A DNA stretch of 64,000 nucleotides, from contig NZ_JAUYFA010000037.1 of assembly GCF_030691135.1 (NCBI RefSeq), forward strand, positions 1 to 64,000, written 5' to 3'. Both the position numbers and the translations under genes were made by a program. This stretch comes from Phreatobacter sp. (GTDB lineage Bacteria; Pseudomonadota; Alphaproteobacteria; Rhizobiales; Phreatobacteraceae). Below the pieces are notes generated by a model that was given only the letters and a program-made list of their open reading frames with translations, had not been told where the DNA came from and ran no database searches. Positions 16,598-25,900 of the stretch are shown here, one piece after another. The first letter of the stretch is position 1. Each line of letters opens with the position of its first letter.

Positions 16598-17737
16598 TCA
16601 CAGCGAGCGGGCGACGATCTCCTTCATGATCTCGGTGGTGCCGGCATAGATGCGCTGGATGCGGCTGTCGGCATAGGCGCGGGCGATCGGATATTCCCAC
16701 ATGAAGCCGTAGCCGCCGTGCAATTGCAGGCAGGTGTCGACGACACGGCCCTGCAACTCGGTCAGCCACCACTTGGCCATGGCGGCGGTGGTGACGTCGA
16801 GTTCGCCGCGCAGGAATTTCGAGATGCAGTCGTCGAGGAAGACGCGGGCGACGGTGACCTCGGTCTTCACCTCCGCCAGCTTGAAGCGGGTGTTCTGGAA
16901 ATCGGCGACGGTCTTGCCGAAGGCCTTGCGCTCGCGGGTGTAGTCGACGGTCCAGCGCAGCGCCGATTCCATCACCGCGACGGCGGAGATGGCGACCAGC
17001 AGGCGCTCGCGCGGCAGCTCGGTCATCATGTAGGCGAAGCCGCGACCCTCCTCGCCGATGATGTTGGTGGCCGGCACGCGGACATTGTCGAAGAAGAGCT
17101 CGGAGGTGTCCTGCGCCTTCAGGCCGATCTTCTCGAGGTTGCGGCCGCGCTTGAAGCCCTCGCGGTCGGCCTCGACCAGGATGAGGCTGACGCCCTTGGC
17201 GCCTTCCTTCGGGTCGGTCTTGGCGGCGACGAGGATGAAGTCGGCGAGCTGGCCGTTGGTGATGAAGGTCTTCTGGCCGTTGACGACATAGTGGTTGCCG
17301 TCGCGGATCGCCGTGGTGCGGATGGCCTGGACGTCGGAGCCCGCCCCCGGCTCGGTCATGGCGAGCGCGCCGATGGCCTCGCCCGAGGCCATTTTCGGCA
17401 GCCAGTGACGCTTCAGGTCCTCGGAGGCGTTATTGAGGATATAGGGGGCGACGATGTCGGAGTGCAGGCGGAAGCCCGGGCCGGTGAAGACATGGCCCAT
17501 CATCTCCTCGATCATGATGGCGCTGGTCAGGAAGTCCGCGCCGCCGCCGCCATAGGCCTCGGGAATGTTGGTGAGCAGCATGCCGGCCGCGCCCGCCTTC
17601 AACCAGGCCTCTCGATCGACGACGCCTTCCTTTTCCCAGCGCGCGTGGTGAGGGGCGATCTCCTCGGCGATGAAGCGGCGGCAGGCGTCACGGAAGAGGT
17701 GATGCTCTTCCTTGTAATAGGCGGCGGTGGCGGTCAT
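16598..17737 (-). CDS. Acyl-CoA dehydrogenase
   Basis: A 379-residue FAD enzyme that introduces the 2,3 double bond into acyl-CoA and passes electrons to ETF. Signatures are ALAMTEPGAGSDVQAIRTTA, VVNGQKTFITNGQLAD, RERKAFGKTVADFQNTRFKLAE and CLQLHGGYGFMWEYPIARAYADSRIQRIYAGTTEIMKEI. The helix with the catalytic base (…RIYAGTTEI) has the usual GTxEI form. The substrate cannot be read from sequence; the branch resembles long- or branched-chain enzymes. The start is 170 bases from the divergent SDR start, with candidate operator 3 between them. MaoC lies downstream on the same strand past a REP element. Confidence 0.92.
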   Translation of the reverse strand: MTATAAYYKEEHHLFRDACRRFIAEEIAPHHARWEKEGVVDREAWLKAGAAGMLLTNIPEAYGGGGADFLTSAIMIEEMMGHVFTGPGFRLHSDIVAPYILNNASEDLKRHWLPKMASGEAIGALAMTEPGAGSDVQAIRTTAIRDGNHYVVNGQKTFITNGQLADFILVAAKTDPKEGAKGVSLILVEADREGFKRGRNLEKIGLKAQDTSELFFDNVRVPATNIIGEEGRGFAYMMTELPRERLLVAISAVAVMESALRWTVDYTRERKAFGKTVADFQNTRFKLAEVKTEVTVARVFLDDCISKFLRGELDVTTAAMAKWWLTELQGRVVDTCLQLHGGYGFMWEYPIARAYADSRIQRIYAGTTEIMKEIVARSL

Positions 17738-17815
17738 GGCGCGCTTCTCCTGATCCGGGCGCGGCGGCTCGAAGCCCCGCGGCGAGCCTCTATCCTAAGA
17801 CAGGCGTTTCGGCGA

Positions 17816-17832
17816 ATGAAACGGGATTTCGT
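17816..17832. promoter_or_regulatory. Candidate operator 3 (ATGAAAC-GGG-ATTTCGT)
   Basis: A near copy of the palindrome at 13324-13340. The left half and spacer are identical and the right half has two mismatches. It lies in the 170-base divergent gap between the acyl-CoA dehydrogenase and the MFE2-like SDR. A -35-like TTGACG starts at 17837, at the same 5-base offset as in the 13324 copy. One site could control both directions. Confidence 0.55.
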
Positions 17833-17907
17833 GCAATTGACGATCGGACTATGGTGCCGCCACGGTCGCCGATCAGGCGAGAACGGGACTTGGAGAAGAG
17901 GATCAGC

Positions 17908-18828
17908 ATGGCGGGCACGGGCGCACTGGACGGCAAGGTCGTCATCGTCACGGGCGCGGGCCGGGGCATCGGCCGCGAGATCGCGCTGACTGCCGCCGCC
18001 GAGGGGGCCAAGGTGGTGGTGAATGATCTCGGCGGCGCCGCCGACGGTTCGGGCGCCAGCGCCACGCCGGCCGAAGAGGTGGTCGACGAGATCCGCAAGG
18101 CGGGTGGCCAGGCCGTCGCCAGTTTCGACAGCGTCGCCGAGGCCGCTTCGGCCAATGCCATCATCAAGACCGCGGTGGATGCCTTCGGCGGCCTCGATGC
18201 GGTCATCAACAATGCCGGCATCCTGCGCGACGCCATCTTCCACAAGATGAGCGTCGCGGACTTCGAACTGGTCATCAAGGTGCACCTGATGGGCACCTTC
18301 TACGTCTCCCATGCCGCCGCCCGCATCTTCCGCGAACAGACGAGCGGCGCCTTCGTCCATTTCACCTCGACCTCAGGCCTCATCGGCAATTACGGCCAGG
18401 CCAATTATGCCGCGGCCAAGCTCGGCATCGTCGGCCTGTCGAAGTCCATCGCCCTGGACATGGCGCGCTTCAACGTGCGCTCGAACTGTGTCTCGCCCTT
18501 TGCCTGGAGCCGCCTCATCGGCACGATCCCGACCGAGACCGAGGCGGAGAAGGCGCGGGTCGCCCGCCTGCAGGCCATGGGACCCGAAAAGGTGGCGCCG
18601 CTGACGGCCTTCCTCGCCTCGGACCGGGCGAAGGACGTGACCGGCCAGATCTTCGCGGTGCGCATGAACGAGATCGTGCTGATGGGCCAGTCACGGCCGA
18701 TCCGCTCGGTCCATCGCGACGGCGGCTGGACCTGCGACAGTCTGGCCAGCCACGCCATGCCGGCGCTGAAGTCGTCCTTCTACCCGCTCGACCGCTCGGC
18801 CGACATCTTCTCATGGGATCCGGTGTGA
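17908..18828 (+). CDS. SDR family (3R)-hydroxyacyl-CoA dehydrogenase, MFE2-like
   Basis: A 306-residue short-chain dehydrogenase. The NAD loop is VTGAGRGIGREIAL and NNAGILRD is the structural Asn motif. The catalytic set is Ser in FTSTSGLIGNYGQ with Y and K in NYAAAKLG. NDLGGAADGSGAS after the second strand and the ILRDAIFHKMSVADFELVI segment match the dehydrogenase domain of eukaryotic MFE-2. The likely step oxidises the (3R)-hydroxyacyl-CoA made by the MaoC enzyme to the 3-ketoacyl-CoA for the thiolase. The frame is open from 17851; ATG 17908 starts the normal N-terminus and follows GAGAAGAGGATC. Confidence 0.87.
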   Translation: MAGTGALDGKVVIVTGAGRGIGREIALTAAAEGAKVVVNDLGGAADGSGASATPAEEVVDEIRKAGGQAVASFDSVAEAASANAIIKTAVDAFGGLDAVINNAGILRDAIFHKMSVADFELVIKVHLMGTFYVSHAAARIFREQTSGAFVHFTSTSGLIGNYGQANYAAAKLGIVGLSKSIALDMARFNVRSNCVSPFAWSRLIGTIPTETEAEKARVARLQAMGPEKVAPLTAFLASDRAKDVTGQIFAVRMNEIVLMGQSRPIRSVHRDGGWTCDSLASHAMPALKSSFYPLDRSADIFSWDPV

Positions 18829-18860
18829 TGGACGGCGAGCAAGCCCTGCGGTCCCGCCGC

Positions 18861-18984
18861 GCACCTCTCCCCGGCGGGGAGAGGTCGCCGAGCTTCGCGA
18901 GGCGGGGGAGGGGGAGAGAGGCTGAACGGAACTTTGCCCCCTCACCCGACCTTCGGTCGACCTCTCCCCGCCGGGGAGAGGTGT
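18861..18984. repeat. Intergenic inverted repeat (CACCTCTCCCC type)
   Basis: The 27-base left arm (18861-18887, starting GCACCTCTCCCCGGCGGGG) is repeated in inverted orientation at 18958-18984 with one mismatch. Each arm is itself a palindrome around CCCCGGCGGGG. The centre is G/A-rich and then C-rich. It looks like a dispersed extragenic element placed between the SDR and the next gene, and could act as a transcription terminator or RNA-stabilising structure. It has no U-tract. Confidence 0.75.
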
Positions 18985-19038
18985 ACGGCGCGGCGGCCGC
19001 GATCCTTTTCCAGCCCGCAACGATCGGGATCTGACCTG

Positions 19039-20487
19039 ATGACCTTCGGAATTCTCGCCTACGGCGCCTATATCCCGCGCCTGCGCCTGCAGCGCAAAGC
19101 CATCGCCGACGCCCATGGCTGGTTCAACGCCGCGCTCAAGGGCCAGGGAAAGGGCGAGCGCGCCATCGCCAACTGGGACGAGGACGCCGTCACCATGGCG
19201 GTGGAGGCGGCGCGCGACTGTCTCACGGGCCAGGACGCGACCCGCGTCGAGGCGCTGTGTCTCGCCTCGACCACCTTTCCCTTCCTCGACAGGCTGAATT
19301 CGGGCGTCGTCGCCGAGGCTCTGAATCTCGGGCAGGACCTCGCCGCCGGCGATGCCGGCCAGACCCAGCGCGCCGCGACCACGGCCCTCGCCAGTGCCCT
19401 GCGCGGCGGCCCGGCGACACTGGTCCTCGCCGCAGAAAACCGGACGGTGAAAGCCGCGAGCCCGCTCGAAATGGCTGCCGGCGACGGCGCCGCGGCCGTG
19501 CTCGTCGGCGAGGGCCGGCCGGTCGCGACGCTGCTCGCCGCGGCCACCCGCACCGCCGATTTCGTCGACCACTACCGCACGCCGGAATCGGAGTTCGACT
19601 ACCAGTGGGAGGAGCGCTGGATCCGCGATGCCGGCTACATGCCGCTGGTGCCGCCGGTCATCAAGGCCTGCCTCGCCAAGGCCGGCCTCGCGCCCGAAGC
19701 CGTGACGCGCTTCTGCATGCCGGCCGTGCTCGCCAGGGTCGCCCAGACCGTGGCCAAGGCCGCCGGCATCGCCGAAGCCGCCGTCGCCGACAACCTGCAC
19801 GCCGTCTGCGGCGAGACGGGTGCGGCCCATCCGCTGGTCATGCTGGTGGCGGCGCTGGAAAAGGCGAAGCCGGGCGACCGGATCATGGTCGTCGGCTTCG
19901 GCCAGGGCGCCGACGTCCTGCTGTTCGAGGTGACCGACGCCATCGCCGATCTGCCGGCCCGGCTGGGCGTGCAGGGGCATCTCACCCGCCGCAAGGAGGA
20001 GAGCAACTACGCGAAGTTCCTCGCCTTCAACGACACGGTGGAGCTCGAGCGCGGCATGCGCGCCGAAGCCGACAAGCAGACCGCCCTCTCGGCGCTCTGG
20101 CGCAACCGGGCGACGGTGACGTCCTTCGTCGGCGGCAAGTGCTCGAAGTGCGGCACGCTGCAGTTCCCGAAGACGCGGGTCTGCGTCAACCCCAACTGCA
20201 CCGCCATCGACACCCAGGTGCCCGAGCCCTTCGCCGCCAAGACCGGCAGGATCAATTCCTACACGGCCGACCGCCTGACCTATTCGCCCGATCCGCCAGC
20301 CTGCTACGGCATGATCCAGTTCGAGGAGGGCGGGCGCTGGATGATGGACTTCACCGACGTGGACGAGAAGGATCTCTCCGTCGGTCAGCCCATGCGGATG
20401 ATGTTCCGCGTCAAGGACATCGACAGCCAGCGCGGCTTCCGCCGCTATTTCTGGAAGGCGGCGCCGGCCGCAACAGGGAGGACCTGA
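19039..20487 (+). CDS. HMG-CoA synthase-like thiolase-fold protein fused to a DUF35 zinc-ribbon/OB-fold domain
   Basis: A 482-residue fusion. Residues 1 to about 320 follow archaeal-type HMG-CoA synthase (FGILAYGAYIPRLRL, DEDAVTMAVEAARDCL, AAGDGAAAVLVGEG, VVGFGQGADVLLFEVTD). The C-terminal part is DUF35: a zinc ribbon GGKCSKCGTLQFPKTRVCVNPNC, then an OB fold (INSYTADRLTYSPDPPACYGMIQFEEGGRWMMDFTD). The region where the nucleophilic Cys belongs (AAGDAGQTQRAATTALA) has no cysteine, and the usual FHQP motif reads FCMP, so ordinary HMG-CoA synthase chemistry is doubtful. It may instead form a complex with the thiolase that starts 2 bases after its stop, as DUF35 proteins do. ATG 19039 is chosen over the 18934 frame extension, which lies in the repeat. 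Confidence 0.8.
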   Translation: MTFGILAYGAYIPRLRLQRKAIADAHGWFNAALKGQGKGERAIANWDEDAVTMAVEAARDCLTGQDATRVEALCLASTTFPFLDRLNSGVVAEALNLGQDLAAGDAGQTQRAATTALASALRGGPATLVLAAENRTVKAASPLEMAAGDGAAAVLVGEGRPVATLLAAATRTADFVDHYRTPESEFDYQWEERWIRDAGYMPLVPPVIKACLAKAGLAPEAVTRFCMPAVLARVAQTVAKAAGIAEAAVADNLHAVCGETGAAHPLVMLVAALEKAKPGDRIMVVGFGQGADVLLFEVTDAIADLPARLGVQGHLTRRKEESNYAKFLAFNDTVELERGMRAEADKQTALSALWRNRATVTSFVGGKCSKCGTLQFPKTRVCVNPNCTAIDTQVPEPFAAKTGRINSYTADRLTYSPDPPACYGMIQFEEGGRWMMDFTDVDEKDLSVGQPMRMMFRVKDIDSQRGFRRYFWKAAPAATGRT

Positions 20488-20489
20488 CC

Positions 20490-21695
20490 ATGCCCAAAGG
20501 CATTCGCGACAAGGTCGCCATTCTCGGCATGGGCTGCTCGAAGTTCGGCGAGCGCTGGGACATGAACGCCGAAGACCTGATGGTCGAGGCCTATGTCGAG
20601 GCATTGGGCGACGCAGGCATCGAGACCAAGCAGATCGACGCCGCCTGGCTCGGCACCGCCATCGAGGAGCAGCATGTCGGCAAGTCGGCCGTGCCGCTCG
20701 CCGTGGCGCTGCGGCTGCCCTACATCCCGGTGACGCGGGTGGAGAATTTCTGCGCCACCGGCACGGAGGCCTTCCGCGGCGCGGTCTATGCGGTGGCCTC
20801 CGGCGCTGCCGACATCGCGCTCGCCCTCGGGGTCGAGAAGCTGAAGGACACCGGCTATGGCGGCCTGCCGCAGCGCGGCCGCGGCACGTTGCCCAACATG
20901 ACCTGGCCGAACGCCTCGGCGCCCGGCTATTTCGCCCAGCTCGCCGCCGCCTACCGCGCCAAGCACGGCTCGGCGCCGGGGGACCTGAAGCGGGCCATGG
21001 CCCATGTCTCGGTCAAGAGCCACGACAATGGCGGTCGCAACGCCAAGGCGCATCTGCGCAACAAGATCACCATCGACACGGTGCTGAATTCGCCGATGAT
21101 CGCCGAACCGCTGGGGCTCTATGACTGCTGCGGCGTGTCGGACGGGGCGGCCTGCGCCATCGTGACGACGCCGGAGATCGCCCGCAGCCTCGGCAAGAAG
21201 GACCTCGTCTCGGTCAAGGCGCTGCAGGTTTCGGTGTCGAACGGTACCGAGGCCCAGCACAATTCCTGGGACGGCAGCTATTTCGCCACCACCCGGATCG
21301 CCGCCACCCGCGCCTATCAGGAGGCGGGCATCGCGAAGCCGCGCGAGGAAATCAGCCTGATCGAGGTGCACGACTGCTTCTCGGTGACCGAACTCGTTAC
21401 CATGGAGGACCTCCACATCTCCGCCGAGGGCCGGGCCATCCACGACATCCTCGACGGGTTCTACGACGCCGACGGCACCATGCCCTGCCAGATCGACGGC
21501 GGCCTGAAATGCTTCGGCCACCCGATCGGCGCCTCGGGCCTCCGGATGATCTACGAGATGTACCTGCAGATGCAGGGCCGGGCCGGCGAGCGGCAGCGCC
21601 AGGACATGCCGCGACTGGGGCTGACCCACAATCTCGGTGGCTTCCCGCACCAGAATGTCTGCTCGATCTCGATCGTGGGACGTTACGAGGGGTAG
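20490..21695 (+). CDS. SCP2-type thiolase / acetyl-CoA acetyltransferase
   Basis: A 401-residue thiolase of the SCPx branch, for cleaving a 3-ketoacyl-CoA with CoA. The nucleophilic Cys segment is ENFCATGTEAFRGAVYAV. IEVHDCFSVTELVTMEDL carries the HDCF motif, and the C-terminal Cys/His segment is LKCFGHPIGASGLRMIYE. Catalytic residues are therefore intact, unlike in its fused neighbour. The ATG lies 2 bases after the upstream stop, so the pair is surely co-transcribed and probably forms one complex. This is the terminal step of the island's beta-oxidation route; the released fragments are unknown. Confidence 0.88.
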   Translation: MPKGIRDKVAILGMGCSKFGERWDMNAEDLMVEAYVEALGDAGIETKQIDAAWLGTAIEEQHVGKSAVPLAVALRLPYIPVTRVENFCATGTEAFRGAVYAVASGAADIALALGVEKLKDTGYGGLPQRGRGTLPNMTWPNASAPGYFAQLAAAYRAKHGSAPGDLKRAMAHVSVKSHDNGGRNAKAHLRNKITIDTVLNSPMIAEPLGLYDCCGVSDGAACAIVTTPEIARSLGKKDLVSVKALQVSVSNGTEAQHNSWDGSYFATTRIAATRAYQEAGIAKPREEISLIEVHDCFSVTELVTMEDLHISAEGRAIHDILDGFYDADGTMPCQIDGGLKCFGHPIGASGLRMIYEMYLQMQGRAGERQRQDMPRLGLTHNLGGFPHQNVCSISIVGRYEG

Positions 21696-21707
21696 GGGTT
21701 CAAAAAA

Positions 21708-21867
21708 GCCCCACCCTTAACCCTCCCCTCTGGCGAGGGGAGGGAGACTATGACCTCGCGCGGGGTTTCGACCGGCTGGGCCTGGCTCGACCGTAGCCGA
21801 TCCAACGGGACGCTGTGGTCCCCCTCCCCTTAAAGCGGAGCGCACCAGGGGAGGGTAAGGGTGGGGC
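21708..21867. repeat. Intergenic inverted repeat (GCCCCACCCTTA type)
   Basis: The left arm at 21708-21729 (GCCCCACCCTTAACCCTCCC…) pairs with the right arm at 21847-21867 (AGGGGAGGGTAAGGGTGGGGC) with one extra base on the left. It fills the convergent gap between the thiolase and hutU, where it could act as a bidirectional terminator. The motif style resembles dispersed CCCTCCCC repeats of rhizobial genomes. Nothing else is seen in this gap. Confidence 0.7.
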
Positions 21868-21888
21868 CATCTCTTCAGCGCCCTCGCC

Positions 21889-23562
21889 TCACACCCCGAT
21901 GCCGAGCGCCGGCAGCTTGAGCCCCTTCTCCCGCGCGCAATCCACCGCGATGTCGTAGCCGGCATCGGCATGGCGCATGACGCCGGTGCCAGGGTCGTTC
22001 CACAGCACCCGGCCGAGTCGCGCCGCGGCCTCCGGCGTGCCATCCGCGACGATGACGACGCCGGAATGCTGCGAATAGCCCATGCCGACGCCGCCGCCAT
22101 GGTGCAGCGACACCCAGGTGGCGCCCGAGGCCGTGTTGAGCAGCGCGTTGAGCAGCGGCCAGTCGGAGACGGCATCAGACCCGTCCTTCATCGCCTCGGT
22201 CTCGCGGTTGGGCGAGGCGACGGAGCCGGAATCGAGATGGTCGCGGCCAATGACGACCGGCCCGATCTCGCCCCTGGCCACCATTTCGTTGAAGGCGAGG
22301 CCGAGGCGGTGGCGGTCGCCGAGGCCGACCCAGCAGATGCGAGCCGGCAGGCCCTGGAACTGGATGCGCTCCTTGGCCATGTCGAGCCAGTTGTGGAGGT
22401 GCGGATCGTCGGGGATCAGCGCCTTCACCTTGGCGTCCGTCTTCGCGATGTCCTCCGGGTCGCCGGTGAGCGAGGCCCAGCGGAAGGGGCCGATGCCGCG
22501 GCAGAAGAGCGGGCGGATATAGGCCGGCACGAAGCCGGGGAAGTCGAAGGCATCAGTGACGCCCATATCCTTCGCCATCTGGCGGATGTTGTTGCCGTAG
22601 TCGAGGGTCGGCACGCCCATGCGGTGGAAGTCGAGCATGGCGCGGACATGGGTCGCCATGGATTGCTTGGCGGCGACCTCCACCGCTTTCGGGTCACGCT
22701 CGCGTGCCTCTTCCCAATGGGCGAGGCTCCAGCCGGCCGGCAGGTAGCCGTTGAGCGGGTCATGGGCCGAGGTCTGGTCGGTCACGACATCAGGGCGGAT
22801 GCCGCGGGCGACCATCTCGGGGAAGATCTCGGCGGCATTGCCGAGGAGGCCGACCGAGATCGGCCTGCCCGCCATGTGGGAACGCTCGACGATCTCCAGC
22901 GCCTCGTCGATGGTCCGTGCCTCGGCGTCGAGATAGCGCGTCTTCAGCCGCATCTCGATACGGCTCGGCTGGCACTCCACCGCGATCATCGAGGCCCCCG
23001 CCATGGTGGCGGCGAGCGGCTGGGCGCCGCCCATGCCGCCGAGGCCGCCGGTGAGGATCCACTTGCCCTTGAGCGAGCCGCCGAAATGCCGGCGGGCAAC
23101 CTCGGCGAAGGTCTCGTAGGTGCCCTGAACGATGCCCTGGCTGCCGATGTAGATCCAGGAGCCGGCCGTCATCTGGCCGTACATCATCAGCCCGAGCTTA
23201 TCGAGGTGGTGGAAGTGGTCCCAGGTCGCCCAGCCCGGGACGAGGTTGGAATTGGCGAGGAGGACGCGCGGGGCATCCGTGTGGGTGCGGAAGATGCCGA
23301 CCGGCTTGCCGGACTGGATGAGCAGCGTCTCGTCCGCCTCCAACGACCGCAGCGAGGCGACGATGCGGTCGAAGCTCTCCCAGTCGCGCGCGGCGCGGCC
23401 GATGCCGCCGTAGACGACCAGCTCGTTCGGACGTTCGGCGACCTCGGGGTCGAGATTGTTCATCAGCATGCGGAGCGCCGCTTCAGCGCCCCAGGTCTTG
23501 GCCGACATTTCCAGGCCGCGCGGCGCCCGGATGAGGCGCGAATTGTCGAGACGGGTCGTCAT
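21889..23562 (-). CDS. hutU: Urocanate hydratase
   Basis: The second enzyme of histidine breakdown, adding water to urocanate to give imidazolonepropionate, with tightly bound NAD. The 557-residue length is normal. Recognised blocks are [87 protein letters not shown] (dinucleotide loop) and [17 protein letters not shown]. The start overlaps the hutG stop by 4 bases, so hutI-hutH-hutG-hutU form one minus-strand operon with hutU last. No hutC repressor gene is in the window. Confidence 0.97.
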   Translation of the reverse strand: MTTRLDNSRLIRAPRGLEMSAKTWGAEAALRMLMNNLDPEVAERPNELVVYGGIGRAARDWESFDRIVASLRSLEADETLLIQSGKPVGIFRTHTDAPRVLLANSNLVPGWATWDHFHHLDKLGLMMYGQMTAGSWIYIGSQGIVQGTYETFAEVARRHFGGSLKGKWILTGGLGGMGGAQPLAATMAGASMIAVECQPSRIEMRLKTRYLDAEARTIDEALEIVERSHMAGRPISVGLLGNAAEIFPEMVARGIRPDVVTDQTSAHDPLNGYLPAGWSLAHWEEARERDPKAVEVAAKQSMATHVRAMLDFHRMGVPTLDYGNNIRQMAKDMGVTDAFDFPGFVPAYIRPLFCRGIGPFRWASLTGDPEDIAKTDAKVKALIPDDPHLHNWLDMAKERIQFQGLPARICWVGLGDRHRLGLAFNEMVARGEIGPVVIGRDHLDSGSVASPNRETEAMKDGSDAVSDWPLLNALLNTASGATWVSLHHGGGVGMGYSQHSGVVIVADGTPEAAARLGRVLWNDPGTGVMRHADAGYDIAVDCAREKGLKLPALGIGV

Positions 23563-24365
23563 GGGCGGGCCTCCAGAGTGGCAGCGGCGGCGAGGATCGC
23601 GGCGACGATCCGGTCGAGGACGGCTTCCGTCTTCGCCGCGACGGTCTCCTCATAGGTCCAGGGTGGCGCCTCGGCCATGTAGGCAGATTGCGCCAGCTCC
23701 ATCTGCACGGCGTGGACGTGGCGGTCAGGCGCGCCGTAGTGGCGGGTGATCCAGCCGCCCTTGAAGCGCCCGTCGGCGACGAAGGTCAGGTCGGAGGCCC
23801 CCGCCACCCGGATCGCGGCGTCGCGGAGCGCGGGGGCGCATGAGAGGCCGCCATTGGTGCCGATGTTTAAGACCGGCAGCGTGCCCGGGAAAAGGTTGGG
23901 GACGACCGACCGGATCGAATGGCAGTCGTAGAGCACGCAATAACCGTGACGGATCCGCGCCGTCTCGATGGCTGCGGCCATGGCGGCATGGAAGGGCGCG
24001 AAATAGAGGCGCCGGCGGCGGCCGATCTCGGCGTCGTCCGGCACCTGGCCATCGCGGTAGATGGGTTCGGCATCGAAGGTCGCGGTCGGGCACAGCGTCG
24101 TGGTGTTCTGCCCGGGATAGAGCGAGACGCCTGAGGGGTCGCGGTTCACGTCGATGACGAAGCGCGACAGGTTCTGGCGGATGACGGTCGCGCCGGTTCG
24201 CGCGGCGATGCCGGCATAGAGCCGGTCGAGCCACCAGTCGGTGTCCGGCACCGAGCGGCCGAGATCGTTCAGCGCGACCGAGACCTCCGGCGGGATCATG
24301 GTGCCGACATGGGGCTGGCCGAGGACGAGCGGGCCATCGCCCGGAATGACGGTGACGGGGTTCAT
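23559..24365 (-). CDS. hutG: N-formylglutamate deformylase
   Basis: Hydrolyses N-formylglutamate to glutamate and formate, the last step of the five-step hut pathway. The 268-residue protein starts [22 protein letters not shown]. It carries [36 protein letters not shown] (metal/active-site segment) and [13 protein letters not shown], all typical of N-formylglutamate amidohydrolases. It overlaps hutU and hutH by 4 bases each. Together with the hutF gene at 27176 it shows that this organism uses the formimino-glutamate deiminase branch rather than a one-step formiminoglutamase (the HutG of enteric bacteria). Confidence 0.94.
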   Translation of the reverse strand: MNPVTVIPGDGPLVLGQPHVGTMIPPEVSVALNDLGRSVPDTDWWLDRLYAGIAARTGATVIRQNLSRFVIDVNRDPSGVSLYPGQNTTTLCPTATFDAEPIYRDGQVPDDAEIGRRRRLYFAPFHAAMAAAIETARIRHGYCVLYDCHSIRSVVPNLFPGTLPVLNIGTNGGLSCAPALRDAAIRVAGASDLTFVADGRFKGGWITRHYGAPDRHVHAVQMELAQSAYMAEAPPWTYEETVAAKTEAVLDRIVAAILAAAATLEARP

Positions 24366-25900
24366 GCCATGTCTCCGAACAGCCGCTCCACGACATGGCC
24401 GAAGGGCGTCGTCAGCCCGCCGGTGGCGACGAGGCGGGCGGCGCGCTCCATCTCCGCCGAAAGCGGCCGGTCGACGTCGAGGACCGGTGCCGTGGCGCGG
24501 ATGGCGGCTTGGGCCTTCTTCAGCAGCGGGCTGGTGGCCAGCGGCGCCCGCATGTCGATGCCTTGCGCCGCCATCAGCGCCTCGATGCCGATGATGCGGC
24601 AGAGGTTCTCGGCCATCGGCCCGAGACGGCGGGCGCCGTGGGTCGCCATGGAGACGTGGTCCTCCTGGTTCGCCGAGGTCGGGATCGTGTCGGTGACGGC
24701 CGGCGCCGCCTTCTGGCGGTTCTCCGAGGCCAGCGCCGCGCTCGCCACCTCGGCGATCATGAAGCCGGAATTGAGCCCCGGTTCGCGGACGAGGAAGGCC
24801 GGCAGGCCGGAAAGGACCGGGTCCACCAACATGGCGCAGCGGCGCTGGGCGAGATTGCCGACCTCGCAGGCGGCGAGCGCCAGCATGTCGGCGGCGAAGG
24901 CCACGGGTTCGGCGTGGAAATTGCCGCCGGAGAGCACGTCGCCGTTGTCGGACATCACCAGGGGATTGTCGGTGACGCCGTTCGCCTCGTGCAGAAGCAT
25001 GGCCTGAGCCGAGCGGATGACGTCGAGGGCGGCACCCATCACCTGCGGCTGGCAGCGGATGGAATAGGGGTCCTGCACGCGGGGATCGTCGGCGAGGTGC
25101 GACCGGCGGATCTCGCTGCCCTCCATCAGGGCGCGCAGCACGGCGGCGACGGCGATCTGGCCGGGCTGGCCGCGCAGCGTGTGGATGCGCGCGTCGAAAG
25201 GCGTGTCGGAACCGGCGATGGCGTCGGTCGAGAGCGCCCCCGTGACGAGGGCGGCGGCGAAGGCGTTCTCGATGAGGAAGAGGCCGTGCAGCGCCAGGGC
25301 CGTGGAGACCTGGGTGCCGTTGAGGAGAGCGAGGCCCTCCTTGGGGCCGAGGACGACGGGCGTCAGCCCGGCCTTGGCCAGCGCCTCACCGCCGGTCATG
25401 CGCGCGCCGCGCCAGACCGCCTCGCCCTCGCCGATCAGCACCGCCGCCATATGGGCGAGCGGGGCGAGATCACCGGAGGCGCCGACCGACCCCTGCGCCG
25501 GAATGACCGGCAGGACGCCCTCCCGCAGCATGGCGACGAGGAGATCGACTGTCGCCGGCTGCACGCCGGAGGCGCCATGGGCCAGGCTCGCCGCCTTCAG
25601 CGCCAGAACCAGCCGGACGATCGGCTCTTCCAGCGGCTCGCCCATGCCCGCCTGGTGCGAGCGGACGATGTTGACCTGAAGCTGCGCCAGTTTCTCCGCC
25701 GGAATCCGGACGCTGGCCAGCTTGCCGAAGCCGGTATTGACGCCATAGACGGCATCGTTGCCGCGTGCCTTGGAGAGGAGCAGGGCGTGGCCATGAGCGA
25801 TGGCGTCCTGCGTCGCGGGGTCGAGGCCGGGCGTGGCCCCGGCGGCAATCTGACGCCAGAAGCCGAGGGCGTTCCCCCCGGCGCGGATGAAAGCGGTCAT
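24362..25900 (-). CDS. hutH: Histidine ammonia-lyase
   Basis: The first step of histidine catabolism: removes ammonia to give urocanate. The MIO prosthetic group forms from Ala-Ser-Gly in [27 protein letters not shown] (active-site Tyr loop) and [12 protein letters not shown] are also typical. The true start is ATG at 25898-25900 (MTAFIRAGG), giving 512 residues; the open frame beyond it lies inside hutI. It overlaps hutI by a single base and hutG by 4, showing tight translational coupling. Confidence 0.96.
   Translation of the reverse strand: MTAFIRAGGNALGFWRQIAAGATPGLDPATQDAIAHGHALLLSKARGNDAVYGVNTGFGKLASVRIPAEKLAQLQVNIVRSHQAGMGEPLEEPIVRLVLALKAASLAHGASGVQPATVDLLVAMLREGVLPVIPAQGSVGASGDLAPLAHMAAVLIGEGEAVWRGARMTGGEALAKAGLTPVVLGPKEGLALLNGTQVSTALALHGLFLIENAFAAALVTGALSTDAIAGSDTPFDARIHTLRGQPGQIAVAAVLRALMEGSEIRRSHLADDPRVQDPYSIRCQPQVMGAALDVIRSAQAMLLHEANGVTDNPLVMSDNGDVLSGGNFHAEPVAFAADMLALAACEVGNLAQRRCAMLVDPVLSGLPAFLVREPGLNSGFMIAEVASAALASENRQKAAPAVTDTIPTSANQEDHVSMATHGARRLGPMAENLCRIIGIEALMAAQGIDMRAPLATSPLLKKAQAAIRATAPVLDVDRPLSAEMERAARLVATGGLTTPFGHVVERLFGDMA

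Noticed and set aside
16451-17989. A plus-strand open frame of 512 codons opposite the acyl-CoA dehydrogenase
   Set aside because: The sequence is a Gly/Asp/His-rich antisense shadow without a ribosome site or domain.
18934-19038. N-terminal extension of the HMG-CoA-synthase-like gene to 18934
   Set aside because: The extra 35 codons are encoded by an intergenic repeat and do not resemble the protein's family start.
21970-23655. A plus-strand open frame of 561 codons opposite hutU
   Set aside because: It is antisense to a conserved urocanate hydratase and shows no family features.
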